NCBI RefSeq assembly: GCF_963678635.1
Contig: NC_087064.1
Location: forward strand, 44,017,159-44,081,158
Source of the DNA: Symsagittifera roscoffensis
Taxonomy: Eukaryota > Xenacoelomorpha > Acoela > Convolutidae
Length of the DNA stretch: 64,000 nt
Direction: 5' to 3'
In this document: positions 24,383 to 35,372 of the stretch, piece by piece
Position numbering within the stretch: the first letter of the stretch is position 1
How the letters are laid out: each line of letters opens with the position of its first letter
Made by a program: the position numbers and the translations under genes
Notes under the pieces: generated by a model
What the model was told of the DNA's origin: nothing
The model's input: the letters and a program-made list of their open reading frames with translations, nothing else
Database searches by the model: none

Positions 24383-26710
24383 AGTAGGACGAAAGCCGCG
24401 AAGTCGATAGAATTAAAGTAAGAAGTGTAAAAAATTAGGCCTAAGAACACTTTTTACATTTGTCTTAATGGTATTGAAGGAAGCTAACTTTGAGAAAAGT
24501 ATCAAAACCGACTACTATCAGCATTAAATTAGAATTGATACCAAATTTGGGCAGTGATAAAAAAACATGGCTTAAAAATTTCAAAACTCAAACTTCCAAG
24601 TCTTCCTTCTCAAAGCACAGCGAAACACTGACCAAAATCTGATCCAACTACGCGATAAGAGTCGCGAAGCCGCTTTTACATAAACCGAATCCTTTCACGT
24701 CAAAAAAACTTGAAAAATCAGTAGAAAAATAAACGATTTCTGCATAATCGGAGTTGGTTACCCAGAGGCGAAGATTTGCGAAAAAACATAAGCATAACAC
24801 TGCAACTATCGAATTGACAAAAAACGGAAATCACTTGTTCGACAAAATAAATTTTACCCAGAGGCGAAGCAGAGCTTCACAATACTTGCGCTTTAAAATT
24901 AAAAACAAATTTTGAATTTTTTGGAAAAACGTACGAAATACGGAAGTGAAATAATTGAATAAATTCTGTCGAAGAAATTATCAGCTGAAAATTAGACGTA
25001 AGATATAAGAAGAAATCTTGCTCCACAAACTACATTCAATTCTTTCTCATAACAAACAGATGAAAATGAGCAGAAGTGAATTTATGGTCAAAAAAATCAT
25101 ATTCCAAAAACTCACGATCCAGAAGTAATTTTGCTAAAAATTTTGAAATCCAGTAAATCGCATGACCATTAGGAACATAAGGAGTTATCAAAAAGCACTC
25201 GCGAAGCGGAACTTTGCACCACTAGATGCGAAGCGGAACTTTGCACCACTAGATGCCGCATAAAAATTGCTTGGCGAGCTAGCAAAAAAAAAACATTGGA
25301 AAGCCACTAGAAACATTGGAGAGCCACTAAGTCTATTGAAAATATTACAACAAATATAACTAAAAAATTTTCAAAATATTGTCTGGAATTATGTTCTTTT
25401 TGCGAATTCACTTCGTGAAACACAATTGACAGCGTTGTATGAAACATTTTCTATATGATAACTCAATTCGAAGATTTCTAGCAATTTGTACGATCCAGAG
25501 GGGAGCATAAAAAGTATGTCGCCTTCAAATGACTCGAAATTATGTGCCATTCTGCCAGATGGCACAGCGCAACCTTCCGGCGACACGAAATAAAATGAAT
25601 AAAGGCTTTAGGAACGAAAAAGTATTGCGAAGGAGGGTAGGGATATTCTAGAATTCTTATTTTTAAAATTTCGATTGAATTGTGGATATTTCTCAGAAAT
25701 ACAAAAAAGACGGCCATTTTGACGAAAAACGACGAAAAAACAGAACAACGACAAATATTGTGGAAAACGGTCGCACAAGAGACGAAAAATACGAAGCCTC
25801 TTATCGTGGAAACCACACACGATAAGACTCTTAGCAGTGGAAATTGGTGGAGAAGGAAGCTTCGGTGGGGAAGGAATATTCCACGGAACCCTCCCGTGCC
25901 ACAAATTGGGAGAGATAAGAACGTTATCTCAGGAAGATTACGGGAGCGGAGGCTTGGTCCCCCAGAGACTGTTTTATGTGAAGGGACTATATAAAACTAA
26001 CTTTGTAGCTACTTGGATGTCGTAGAAGTCTGAATTAACACCGGTATTATTTGATATTTTAGAATATGAGTAGCTAGAAAGAGGAAAGGGTCAATCCATC
26101 TCCAATGGATTTAATATAGAACTGTCACACAAAAACATATTAAAATAGGTTGTTCGAGCCGTGTTTTTAATGGCAATCACGTAGTCTGAGGATCCGAGAC
26201 TCAGCTATGTGGTTGTGTTCGCATGTAAACGAAAGCTGATCAAAAGTCGTTTGACTGATGGCCTAAAAATAGTAACTTTTTACTTAGCCCTAAACAGACC
26301 AGAAAATCAACTGGCAAGGTCGAGACGGTGAAAAACGAGTAGAATTAAGGTAAATGACGCCTGCCAGTCGTTAATAGGTACTTTTTCTACGCTCCGTCGC
26401 TGTGTAGTATTTGGGCGAATGTTACATTAGGTCGACAACCCGATAGAATAAAAACCGAAGTCATTTGGGGCTAATGCACTTTTCAAGTGAAAGAACAAAA
26501 CAAACGAAATCAAGGTTAGTAAAATTACATATTGCAGGAGTAAAGAAAAAATTAAAAGCAACAACAATGAAAACAGCACACAGAAAAAAAATCTAAGATG
26601 AGGCAAGCGCAAAACATAAGCAGACATATAATAGTTCGACAAATTTTTTGAAAAAGATTATTTCCCCGTTTGAAACAAAAAACAGATCTGGCCAGATTCG
26701 AACCCAGTCA
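24383..26710. other. 2.3-kb segment without a recognised gene, present only before the true exon 7
   Basis: It holds repeat block B of the 27-bp family (25175-25270) and a GC-richer stretch at 25830-26030 with TATATAAAAC that could be part of an old LTR or promoter. A tRNA-like remnant spans its right end. Short frames here (25478-25994) show no recognisable domain. It was either inserted into this copy or deleted from the copy at 22315. Confidence 0.5.
25175..25270. repeat. GCGAAGCGGAACTTTGCACC direct repeat block, copy B
   Basis: Second copy of the block seen at 15000-15095, again two 27-bp repeats ending in GCCGCATAAAAATTGC. Here no LINE thumb follows. Confidence 0.85.
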
Positions 26711-26765
26711 TATTCATCTCAGTTGTATTCGTTAACTCACGACCAAGTGCGCCGGAGATGCAAAA
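26691..26765 (-). repeat. Decayed tRNA-like sequence flanking the exon 7 duplication boundary
   Basis: Minus strand: GGCGCACTTGGTCGTGAGTT and GGGTTCGAATCTGGCC (good box B). The exon copy at 22315 starts inside this tRNA-like region, keeping its 5' half only. Confidence 0.45.
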
Positions 26766-27214
26766 AAAATTGAATTCATTATGAACTGAACCTAAAATAA
26801 ACATTTCTAATTTTGACCTGAAAAAGTTATTTACGGTATAAAAAGTCTTGAACTCGATTGCCATACCTTTGCTTAACACATTTGGTTAAAAAAAGTCGGA
26901 AGAAAGCCTGGGAAAAACAGGCAGTTGAAAAAGAGTCAAGGAAATAAGTGTCTTCACTTAGTTCACTAAAAACTAATCAGCTTAAAAAACGAATTTAAAG
27001 CACAATTCGACGTCTTGTTCTCCTGGTCGGCAAAACCTTCTTCTTCAAACAAATTCTTTATTTTGGTTAATTCAATGGGTAAACCGCTCTCGCTAAATAA
27101 ACATTACTCTTAAAAACGGTTAAAATTGATGGTCAGTTTAGATCGTAGCAGGGATGAGCTGACTTCCGCAAAAAATTAAAACGAAGATACATTATGCTTT
27201 TCAATGCAACATAC

Positions 27215-27900
27215 CCTTCGTTGGATTCGCAGTGGAATCCACTTCCATTACAACCACTTCCAGGAGCACTATTTGGAATGGTTATCCTCGTCTCCGTGCT
27301 TTTCTTGATCTCAGCCAGGTTTGAACCTCCGCGACCTATCAGCCTACCAATCAAGTGGTCATGTGTTAGAATTTTAACTGTCAGCGGCACTCGAAATTCA
27401 GTCATCGTTCCAAACTCAACTGGCGAAGCTGTTGACTTCGTAGAAGCAGAACTCTTTGTTTCTTTTGGCACTTCTTGGCTTTGTAGCTCGCTGGAACCGT
27501 TTTCGGATGATTCTGATTTGATCCCTGAGTCTAAGGAAGGCGAGTTAGATGATCTGTGATCTTGCGATGCAGCTTCGTTGCTGGTCGCGGCAAGAGAATC
27601 CGATATGACATCTGGAATTTGGAGGTTATTTGCTTGACTTTGAATTGCGCCTGTTTCTGCATTTCCATTGCTAAGGCACTCTGAGGGCTCTTCGTCATGA
27701 GTTCCGTTTACTAAGGAGTGGGATCCGTTTTCAGCGTGACCATTTAGGACATTTGCACTGCTGCTTTTAACACATGTGTTTGACTTCGTTGTTAGCTCTT
27801 CTTTACTGCACCACCTCGAAACGATCAAGTCGTCCAAGAACTTTAGTATTTTATCCATTGCTGATATCTGTGATTCCGCACTTCCCAGAACTGTCACTGG
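27215..27900 (-). CDS. Imp: Imp-like gene, exon 7 (end of KH1, long linker, first half of KH2)
   Basis: This is the largest exon, 228 codons plus 2 bases. It starts after GCTGTTTAG and exits at GAAGG|GTATGT in phase 2. The first 25 or so residues finish KH1 (VTVLGSAES...LDDLI). About 125 residues of Ser/Asn/Glu/Thr-rich, probably disordered linker follow, much longer than the short KH1-KH2 linker of vertebrate IGF2BP. Then KH2 begins: VPLTVKILTHDHLIGRLIG with the GXXG loop G-R-G-G, and ETRITIP. The linker could carry phosphorylation sites; that is inference. Reading past the donor gives an artificial stop at 27133. The KH2 part of this exon and its 3' flank are copied at 22315-23067. Confidence 0.92.
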
Positions 27901-28115
27901 CTAAACAGCAACATTGAGTCGAATAAAATGTCGGTTTCAAAAGTGCAGAAGCCATGATAATGATATTAAACCAACAGAAAAGAAGTTATCATAATCTTAC
28001 ATTCACCGGACAAATACTGAAACAGTAACAGTAATGCGTAGAATATTGACATTCGACGTCTTCTGAAAATCGCAAATCGCTGATGAGAACTTAACATCGG
28101 CAATGAACACCTTAC

Positions 28116-28158
28116 CTTTTCATCAGGAAATCGTTCATCTTTCTGCTGAACGTCCACT
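28116..28158 (-). CDS. Imp: Imp-like gene, exon 6 (KH1 micro-exon, 43 bp)
   Basis: This is a 43-bp exon between ATATTTTAG and GGTAAGG. It completes an Ile codon with exon 5 and then encodes VDVQQKDERFPDEK. That fits the variable loop between beta-2 and beta-3 of KH1. The next exon starts with PVTVLGSAE, equivalent to the P-V-T-I strand of IGF2BP KH1. Phase is 2 in and 0 out. It is too small for gene finders that rely on open-frame length. Confidence 0.85.
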
Positions 28159-28435
28159 CTAAAATATACAAAAAAAAATATTTCAAATTCTTAGAATGGC
28201 AACAGAGCTGATTGATAGCTAGTTTGGGCTCGCACTTTTTACTTTGCTGATAAATTCTATGGCGCAACGAATGTTTTTAAAATTTAAATATGAAGAACAA
28301 ATATAGCTGTAATGGCATAATTAGTCAACATGCCATTTTTGATAACATATGGACATCGTGCGCTTAACCTTTACAAGAAAAAAATGAGAGATGAAAAAAG
28401 GGTGAATCAATTTATGAGACTAGTGAGCCACTTAC

Positions 28436-28531
28436 ATGATGTATCTAGCTCCAGACTCAATTTGGAATTTCTTGATTGTGGCTCCATTCACTCCAATTAT
28501 GCCACCAATCATGTGAGTCGGCACCAAGAAT
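28436..28531 (-). CDS. Imp: Imp-like gene, exon 5 (core of KH1)
   Basis: This 96-bp exon lies between a TTTCAG acceptor and the strong donor GTAAGT. It encodes FLVPTHMIGGIIGVNGATI, the classic KH opening. Family IGF2BP KH1 begins very similarly with L-V-P-T-x-x-V-G-x-I-I-G. The RNA-contacting GXXG loop is G-V-N-G. Phase is 2 in and 2 out. This exon is the clearest single piece of evidence that the gene is Imp and not an SR protein. The intron before it contains a tRNA-like repeat at 28821-28891. Confidence 0.92.
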
Positions 28532-28820
28532 CTGAAACTCAATGTAGTAACTTATCAATCAATTGACAATGTAGGTTGCTGATCAGATTGGGCAAAAACT
28601 TTCAACGTATTCCTCGTTGCTTGTCAAATCGCTATGCTATTCAATCAGAAGATAGCTCCATAGAAAATGTCGACCATGTTAGTATTAGAGCGTAGATCAG
28701 TGGCGAATTGACGGTACTTCTCCCATTCACAGAAAACCGCAATTAAGACCTACATGCCTTTTTAATGTTTTTTTTTTGTGGGCTAAGTAATGTTGCCTCA
28801 ACCTCAATCAAGGAGCAAGG

Positions 28821-28891
28821 ATCATGGCGAGCCTCGAACCACCGACCTCTTTTCTGAGAGGCGAAGACTTGGCCACTTCACCGCTGCTCCC
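28821..28891 (-). repeat. tRNA-Leu/Ser-like sequence (anticodon position CAG) in Imp intron 4
   Basis: Minus strand: GCAGCGGTGAAGTGGCCAAG (box A-like), CCTCTCAGAAAAGAGG (a hairpin with CAG), GGTGGTTCGAGGC (box B-like). No long variable arm, so not a normal Leu or Ser tRNA. Confidence 0.5.
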
Positions 28892-28945
28892 TGACCCTGA
28901 GTAGAAACTTCGATATGATGAAAGTAAAGACTGAGCAGTGCTCAC

Positions 28946-29107
28946 CGGAAAGGATAGACGGGCGAGTTGGGTGCAGCGTGGGAGATGTCGCTAACAGAGT
29001 TGCTCCTGTACTTGTACCTGCCTCCGTGGTTCTCGGCAAAAGGCACCACCTTCAGAGTAGCATCTCCATACACTACCCCGGTCACACTGTTCAACACTCT
29101 AAGCAAA
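28946..29107 (-). CDS. Imp: Imp-like gene, exon 4 (end of RRM2 and RRM2-KH1 linker)
   Basis: The exon starts after GTGATGTAG and ends at the strong donor CGGTGAGC. It encodes LLRVLNSVTGVVYGDATLKV, matching the second helix and beta-4 of RRM2 (compare the L-N-G-x-x-L and L-K-V pattern of IGF2BP). A short Asn/Ser/Pro linker leads into VYPFR, the first residues of KH1. Phase is 2 in and 2 out. The coding text is interrupted in every other frame, so this exon rests on splice logic plus homology recognised by eye. Confidence 0.85.
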
Positions 29108-29705
29108 CTACATCACTCACATAAGGTTAATACTCTGTGCGGAAGGAAACGACCAAAATAAAGCTCAACGAAGAAATTTATCAAAGTTGATTGAAATAAC
29201 ATTGAACTTTAGTTTTTTAAGGCTGCTGACTGACACCGTTATTATCTGGGTTAATAATGCTGCATAGCATCCATCAAAAGACAAGGATAACGCTGCGCTT
29301 ACAATCACCAATTTGAGGTGAACGCTCAAGTCACTTCAGCGTTGCTATCCTAATCTAAGACACCACCAACAAACTTCATTTCTGAAATAATCTCCCTCAA
29401 AAGTAAACTAGTACCTATATTGGATGCGAAATTTGCAGCGCTACGATTGTAGCTTCGAATAAAACTTCCGAAGTAACGGAAATTTGAAATGAGTCATATC
29501 CTTTAATATTCTTTCGTAAAGCTCACCTCTTACAATACAGTTCAGCCCGTATAAAAATAAACATGCAACCCTTTTTTGATCTTGACTGACGCCTCTTTTA
29601 CCCAAATTTAACACTAATCTAGCAGAAAATTCCATCAAATCCTGAGTTTTAAGGAAAATTATCTCTAATGTGCTTGATAACGTAGCTCGCCGAAACACTA
29701 CTAAC

Positions 29706-29891
29706 ATTTGCGCCTCTTCTGGAGTATTAAGATGTACAATGTATGATGCTTTGGAGAGTGTCTTGTTGTTCGCCCTGTCACACTGTTTGACGTTGATAGT
29801 CCCATTGGAGACATCGCTGAGAAAGGCCTTCACATCTTGTAGAGACAGGGAATCCGGCAAATTGTGAACCACCACTTTGTTATTATTCACC
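29706..29891 (-). CDS. Imp: Imp-like gene, exon 3 (first part of RRM2)
   Basis: The exon starts after GATGTAG and its first base completes the codon left open by exon 2, giving Arg. It encodes the first three quarters of RRM2: KVVVHNLPDSLSLQDVKAF matches the beta-1/helix-1 part (in vertebrate IGF2BP, an N-I-P motif at the same place), and SKASYIVHLNTPEEAQ matches the RNP1-equivalent strand and helix 2. The RNP aromatic residues are largely replaced, as is common in IGF2BP RRM2. The donor ATGTTAGT leaves phase 2, which is the only phase that keeps exon 4 open. Reading through this donor gives a longer artificial open frame down to 29441. Confidence 0.85.
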
Positions 29892-29949
29892 CTACATCAA
29901 ACAAAAAACAATGCTATTACGCTGCCCTAAGTATGAACTCCAGATTACA

Positions 29950-30045
29950 CGTCAATGCCTAAGCAATGCCACACACCGCCTTGCTCTTCTATGCAATTAC
30001 CAAATGATTTGCTGACAAATACCAAGCCACATTGAATGTGCCCAA
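29950..30045. repeat. Dispersed repeat family D, copy 1
   Basis: Shares CCGCCTTGCTC(T/C)(T/A)CTATGCA and AATACCA(A/G)GCCAC(A/T)TT with copies near 32430-32545 and 34030-34145. All three lie in Imp intron 2. Confidence 0.6.
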
Positions 30046-30137
30046 ATTAAACCAACATAATCCATTACATTGTAATTAGGTCAAAATAACTACTTCGCCA
30101 ACAGAATATATACAAATACTTCGCCAACAGAATATAT

Positions 30138-30146
30138 ACCCCCCCC

Positions 30147-30178
<32 letters not shown>
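30138..30178. repeat. Poly-C and CA microsatellite
   Basis: An eleven-base C run followed by about 14 CA units in Imp intron 2. Just before it, ACTTCGCCAACAGAATATAT is present twice in tandem (30091-30138). Confidence 0.95.
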
Positions 30179-30179
<1 letters not shown>

Positions 30180-30420
30180 TGTAAAACACAGAACAGATGT
30201 TTTTAGAGTCTCGTATCGTATAACTAAGACAAAATTGCTTGCCCATCTCACTCAATTTGAAACGATTTAATTCCTTGCTTACGCGTGTTATTAGAAAGCA
30301 ACATAGAGCTCGTTAAAGATTGACACAGAGGCGAAGCGCAAGAACGCGACAAAAAAAGCAGATTTCAAAAAGAAAAATAAGAAAAAACTAGAAATAAGCC
30401 TCGAATTGTTAAACTTTGCT

Positions 30421-30490
30421 ATGTATCGGAATGGAACCTGCGACCTCGTGATTTGCAGTCTCACGCTCTGCCCGCTCGTCCACGAACGCT
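30421..30490 (-). repeat. tRNA-Cys(GCA)-like sequence in a dispersed repeat
   Basis: Minus strand: GGACGAGCGGGCAGAGCG (box A-like), GAGACTGCAAATCACGAGG (anticodon GCA), GGTTCCATTCC (box B-like). ACACTAGTCAAGAATAAAGC follows on the right. In Imp intron 2. Confidence 0.5.
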
Positions 30491-32424
30491 TAACAGCCAA
30501 CAAAACACTAGTCAAGAATAAAGCAGCTATATATTCTAATGAATTGCCAATGCGATGCAGCAAAAAAAGGCACCAAATTTAAATGGACACAATTTGTCAT
30601 GAATAATTTGGAATATAACTGAAGTAGGTATATAGCTGAAGTCATCCACGCTAACTTTGCATGAAATAAATTCGAAAGCATGAAGCCATTTTGTATAATT
30701 TAAGCATTTCAAAAATTTTGCGAAATATATTGAACCGGAAAATTTCTTGAAATCGAGTTTTGAGTTATTGTATTGATATTTGAAGCAAATGGTTTTTTTT
30801 CGGCTCATTGGAACAATCAGAAATGCATCAACTGTGTATACTTATTAATAATCAAAAATCAAAGCACATACTATCAAAAAACTGTGAAGAAGCCCCAAAA
30901 GTGGTACCAATATTTACGACTTTGGGTAGAAAAAGAATAGTCGTACTATTACATTCCGCTCACTAAAGTTTGCGAGTGTTAAAATTGTCCAAATAAGCAA
31001 GTTTCAAAACCTCATTCGTGATGGCAGGTACAAAATTTTGAAGTGACCTCAGGACAACGATATTTTTCAGATGGTATAAAATTGTCAAAAACGCTCAGTT
31101 TAAAAGCCAAAATTTGATTGACTGAAAAAAATTGGAACAAAAAGTTTTGCTTGTGTACGGCAACTTGTAAGTTACATAAGAAAAAATGGTCTGGTAAAAA
31201 AACACTGCGAGCTTGCTCGTGTCAAAAAAATCTTAAACTGAACATTTGTGCGCGAATGTTTTTTCTCCAGACGAATTTCGACTTTTTAACTAGTAATTTT
31301 TCACGGATATTTTTTCGATTATGTTTTGAAGGCTAAGAAAAATTGCCAATTTGGGATAAAAACGCATGATATACTGAGTTCTTATAAAGAGCTTAAGCGG
31401 CAGATTAAATCGTTCTAAATTGATTTGAACCGAGCCATTCCTTGTAATTATTGTTCCGCTTTGGTCTTACCAAAAGGGGGAAATTATGAAAACATTTGGC
31501 AACCAGAGTTAAGGGGACAATTAATGCAACCCGCAACAAAATAACCGAAATGCAGAAAACTTCGAAAAAGAATTGAAATCAGACTTGAAGTCAATTTTGA
31601 GTTCAAACCCACTTGCCATCAAAATGAGGCGGCAAAACTAACTATTTATCATTTGACTTTGAATTAAAAGGAAATAGCTTCTAAAAAACAGCATTTATTT
31701 CATAGACATTTGTTTAAACATTTAAGCTGTGATATTTTTTCTGGCGAATTTTGTCTTTATAACTAGTCAATTATGACGATTTTCTTTTCTGGTAACTTCT
31801 GACGCGTTTGAAAACTTCCAAATTGGGATAACTAACGCGCAATTAACGGAAGAACTAACGGGTAATTGATCCAGCACAGAAATTATTCTAAATTCAAGAG
31901 AGTTATGATAAATGTTGTAATTATTATATGCTTGGATCACAGATATATCGTTTTGTATTTCAAATGACGTGTGGCGGGATGATTTTCGATATCTATCATT
32001 TTTAATTTTTCAATTTTCGGAAGAAGTCATTTTTTGGCAGTCGGAAGACTCAAGGCGTCACCCTGATGCGAGCAGTCTTGTTTCTTTTCTCAAAATAAAA
32101 TCGAGCTGAAATTATTTAGTTAGATTGAGATTGACAAATTATCCTAAGCAAAAAATTTGAAATCCAATTTGTAATATGTTCAGTTAGTCAGAAAAATTCT
32201 CAATATATCATAAACTAGTGCCCACTTACAAGAAATTTGTTCTTACAAGTGTAATTACACGACTAAAAATGAATGTATTTGAATCACCGAAGCAAAATTT
32301 CTGCCATTGAGAAAATCATGACCTTATTTGAGCCAATAGATGTTTCCTGGTCGCTTTCAAATTAAGTTTCCTGATACATCACAAAACAATTACTAGTTTA
32401 AGAAACCTTCCATAAATATCCTAG

Positions 32425-32545
32425 ATCTTGATGTAATTATTCGCACAGACGACACTGCACTCTTATCCATCGCTCCATACTGCCTTGCTCTACTATGCAT
32501 TATAAACACGCTTTTTATAAACACCAGGCTGCATTGATTAAAGGG
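32425..32545. repeat. Dispersed repeat family D, copy 2
   Basis: GATGTAATTATTCGCACAGA, then CCATCGCTCCATACTGCCTT, then AACACGCTTTTTATAAACAC, parallel to 34027-34140. Confidence 0.75.
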
Positions 32546-32789
32546 ACTACCGCCCATGCGCCTCAGACACAAGCCATGCTCTTCAAGTAACGCAAAAAAA
32601 GTTCCATAAAAGCTTTACAAGGCAACGCGAGAGTTATTTCGAAAAAATTTATCTGGTAATATAACACATCCTTGGCTGTGTTAAGAAAAACTGATAAAAT
32701 TGTTCAATTTATTTCTGTTCAAAAAATAGCGCATTTTTTAAGTTATTTCATTCCGCTGAGCTTGATCTAGTTTTCCAACTCAAGAAATG

Positions 32790-33950
32790 ACAAGACTGCT
32801 CGTATAAGGGCGAAGCCCTAAATGTTCCGACTGCACTTTAATTGGTTACGGATAATTTGGTAAATTAAATATTGGCAAAACTAAGATATTTAGGCTGATA
32901 ATATCAAAAATTATGTGTTGCAATTTGAGTTGTGTATTGAGTTAATAAAACCAATTATCTGCCTCAATTCAAATTGTAACAAATTTGTAGTGCGGGAAAC
33001 TAAAACAAGCAATTTAAGACATTTTCATCGCAAGTTTGCACACTCGGCTGGCCCCAAACTGATCAAGAGATCGATACCCGAGGGACCAGACTTTTGTAAA
33101 AAAAAAAAAGTTAGAATAAAAAACCGCCCGAGCAAATGTACTCTTTACTTTTTCCAAAAGTCGGGAAAAAAAATTCCCATATTCTGTATTCTGTTGATTT
33201 CCCATTATGAAATCTTAAAAATTGCTGAAAGTTTCCATGAGGAGGAACACAAATCATCGCATAAAACATATGTACAATTTCTACGAATCTGTGATACGTC
33301 TAAGAGTGTAAGACCTCTACGCGTCCGCGCTAAGTTCGATTGCAAATATGAGTCACCAATAAAGCAGATAGAACACATGTTTTTAAATTGCCAATACTAT
33401 GCAGCCAATGTGCAAGCAAATGATCGTTTGTATTAGCCAATTGTTGGGGGAAAAATGGATTCTTTAAAAAAACAGCTCTCCATTAGTGCGGGATAACAAA
33501 ACAAGCAGTTTAAGACATTTTCGTCGCAGGTGTGCACACTCGGCTGGCCCCAAACTGATCAAGAGATCGATACCCGAGGACCAGGCTTTTGAAAAAGTGG
33601 TTTGAATAAAAAACCGCCCCGAGCAGAAAATTTCTTTACTTTTTCTAAAAATCGGGAAATTAATTCCCAGATTCTGTATTCTTTTGATTTCTCCTTAAGA
33701 AATCTTAAGAATTGCTGAAAGCTTCCATGAGGAGGAACACAAATCGCATAAAACGTATGTAAGACTTCTACGAATCTGTGATACGTCTAGAAATGTAAGA
33801 CCTCTACGCGTCTGCGCTAGGGCCGATTGCAAAAATGAGTCACCAATACAGCAGATAGAACAGATATTAAGTTGTCAATACTATGCAGCAAATGATCGTT
33901 TGTATTAGCCAATTGTTGGGGAAAAATAGATTCTTTAAAAAAACAGCTCT
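32790..33950 (+). mobile_element. Possible internally deleted LINE with duplicated tail
   Basis: At 32793-32830 the text GCTCGTATAAGGGCGAAGCC, then AAATGTTCCGACTGC, resembles the 5' region of the 6-13 kb LINE (about 7265-7310). Then two direct repeats follow, 32990-33440 and 33490-33920. The first has an open frame with YVQFLRICDTSKSVRPLRVR and FDCKYESPIKQIEHMFLNC. The C...H-x4-C layout resembles the Cys/His tail of some LINE ORFs. The second repeat is more decayed. Function and family are uncertain. Confidence 0.45.
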
Positions 33951-34026
33951 CCTTAAGGGAAAAATGGATTCTTAAAAAAAACAGCTCTCGCTTGCTTAGA
34001 GACTTATGTCGATTGTTCAGAAAGAT

Positions 34027-34145
34027 TGATGTAATTATTCGAACGGAAGCTACTGCTTTTTTCTAATCCATTGCTCCATACCGCCTTGCTCCACTATGTA
34101 TTAAATACACGCTTTTTTTTTATGAATACCAGGCCACTTTCATTA
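34027..34145. repeat. Dispersed repeat family D, copy 3
   Basis: GATGTAATTATTCGAACGGA, then CCATTGCTCCATACCGCCTT, then ACACGCTTTTTTTTTATGAA. Same order as copy 2. Confidence 0.75.
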
Positions 34146-34424
34146 AATGGATACAACTCATGATCTTCAAATACCGCCGAAAATCTCTTCTAAATCAGAA
34201 CAAAGCAACGCTCATTCGAAAAAAAGTTCTTGTCTTGCAAGTAAATATTGATATGCAGATTCAGGCTTGCTAACTAAAATTACAAAACAGTGGCTTCGCA
34301 GGATAAGACAAAACTACTATAATGATCCGTGTAATTAAAAAGACTAAGAAGTCTTGTCCAACAAGTAAGAACATTTAGAAGCTAAAACATTATTTTTCGA
34401 CACATTGTAGTGAGAGGCTTGACG

Positions 34425-34430
34425 TTTATT
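34425..34430 (-). promoter_or_regulatory. Candidate poly(A) signal of the PLAC8-like gene
   Basis: AATAAA on the minus strand, about 375 bp downstream of the PLAC8-like stop codon. In such AT-rich DNA the hexamer is common, so this is only a plausible assignment. Confidence 0.3.
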
Positions 34431-34804
34431 TTTTTTTGCTAATTTTAACCTTAATAGTCTACTATTCTCAATTTTTGAAGCTAAATTATCAATTTCATTG
34501 ATAGCACTTGAAAACGAAAACTTTAAGTTCTGCAATTGATGTACAAATAATAGAAACATGAACAAAAATCTAAACACATTTACAGTTTGCATCTTTTTCA
34601 AGCTGATCTGATTACTACGGCGATGACACTGCAACCATGCGGATCGTTCAGAAAAAATTTTAGGACAATTGCTCATTTCAAGAATTGAAAACATTTTCAC
34701 AATCATTCTGAAGATGTCATCACTGAATAACAATACAAAAGGGTTTAACTCATATAAAAAACTGAAATTCACATAAAAGTATTAGCTTGAGCTTTTTCAC
34801 TTTC

Positions 34805-35020
34805 CTAGGCTCGAGCGAGGGGCGCGAATTTCATCTCTTTAGCCATTTGGTAAGTGACGCAGCAGGGACAGCAGCAGGAGAAGATGAAGTCTTCGATCTC
34901 TTTCGACTCCTGTTCGTGTCCGAGTTGCTTCCTCAGCTTCTGTCGGATGAAGCAGAGGGCCGGTGCACTGAACATGGACATCCACATGAGCGAATCTACT
35001 ATTCTCGGACACTCGTTGTC
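34805..35020 (-). CDS. PLAC8/cornifelin-type protein, exon 2 (C-terminal half and stop)
   Basis: The exon follows a T-rich tract and TTTTTCAG and is in phase 0 with exon 1. It has 71 codons plus TAG at 34805-34807. It carries a hydrophobic stretch with FSAPALCFIRQKLRKQLG and then FIFSCCCPCCVTYQMAKEM. These match the family's R-x-K-L-R-x-x-x-G and the terminal Cys cluster C-C-C-x-C-C-x-x-x-Q. The Cys cluster is intact, so the gene looks functional. The opposite strand has an overlapping open frame (34787-35227), which I take as a shadow. Confidence 0.85.
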   Translation of the reverse strand, partial: DNECPRIVDSLMWMSMFSAPALCFIRQKLRKQLGHEQESKEIEDFIFSCCCPCCVTYQMAKEMKFAPLARA

Positions 35021-35372
35021 CTGAAAAACAACTCAAGAAAACTATCCAATTTAGAACGAAATCGCATATTTCACTTGGAATACAAATGCAAAAAAAACAG
35101 CAAATCATTGAAAACAATTGATAGATTTGAAAAGAACGGGTCCTTTATAAAGAACACGCATGATACACAGGTGCTTTCAAAAAGAAATGATTCAAGCTTA
35201 ATAAGTCATGGCTTAAAATTGAGTTAAGCTATTTATTCATAAAGCGTGAAATCAATTTTGCTGATGTTGACCACAACGATAAAGGTTCTTTTAACATTTC
35301 GATTTCAAAACACAAATCTAATCTTGCGACCAAAAAATGGTAGCTGTCTAATCGAGACTGAGTGGGACTCAC

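Noticed and set aside
25478-26030. Small genes in the GC-richer island
   Set aside because: Frames overlap on both strands, with no recognisable domain or splice sites; a piece of an old LTR is as likely.
27133-27214. C-terminal extension of exon 7
   Set aside because: It lies beyond the GAAGG|GTATGT donor, and using the donor restores KH2 by joining exon 8.
29441-29705. Continuation of exon 3 frame
   Set aside because: Past the ATGTTAGT donor the translation loses RRM character; exon 4 supplies the rest of RRM2.
34787-35227. Plus-strand 146-residue frame
   Set aside because: Antisense shadow of PLAC8 exon 2 with no domain of its own.
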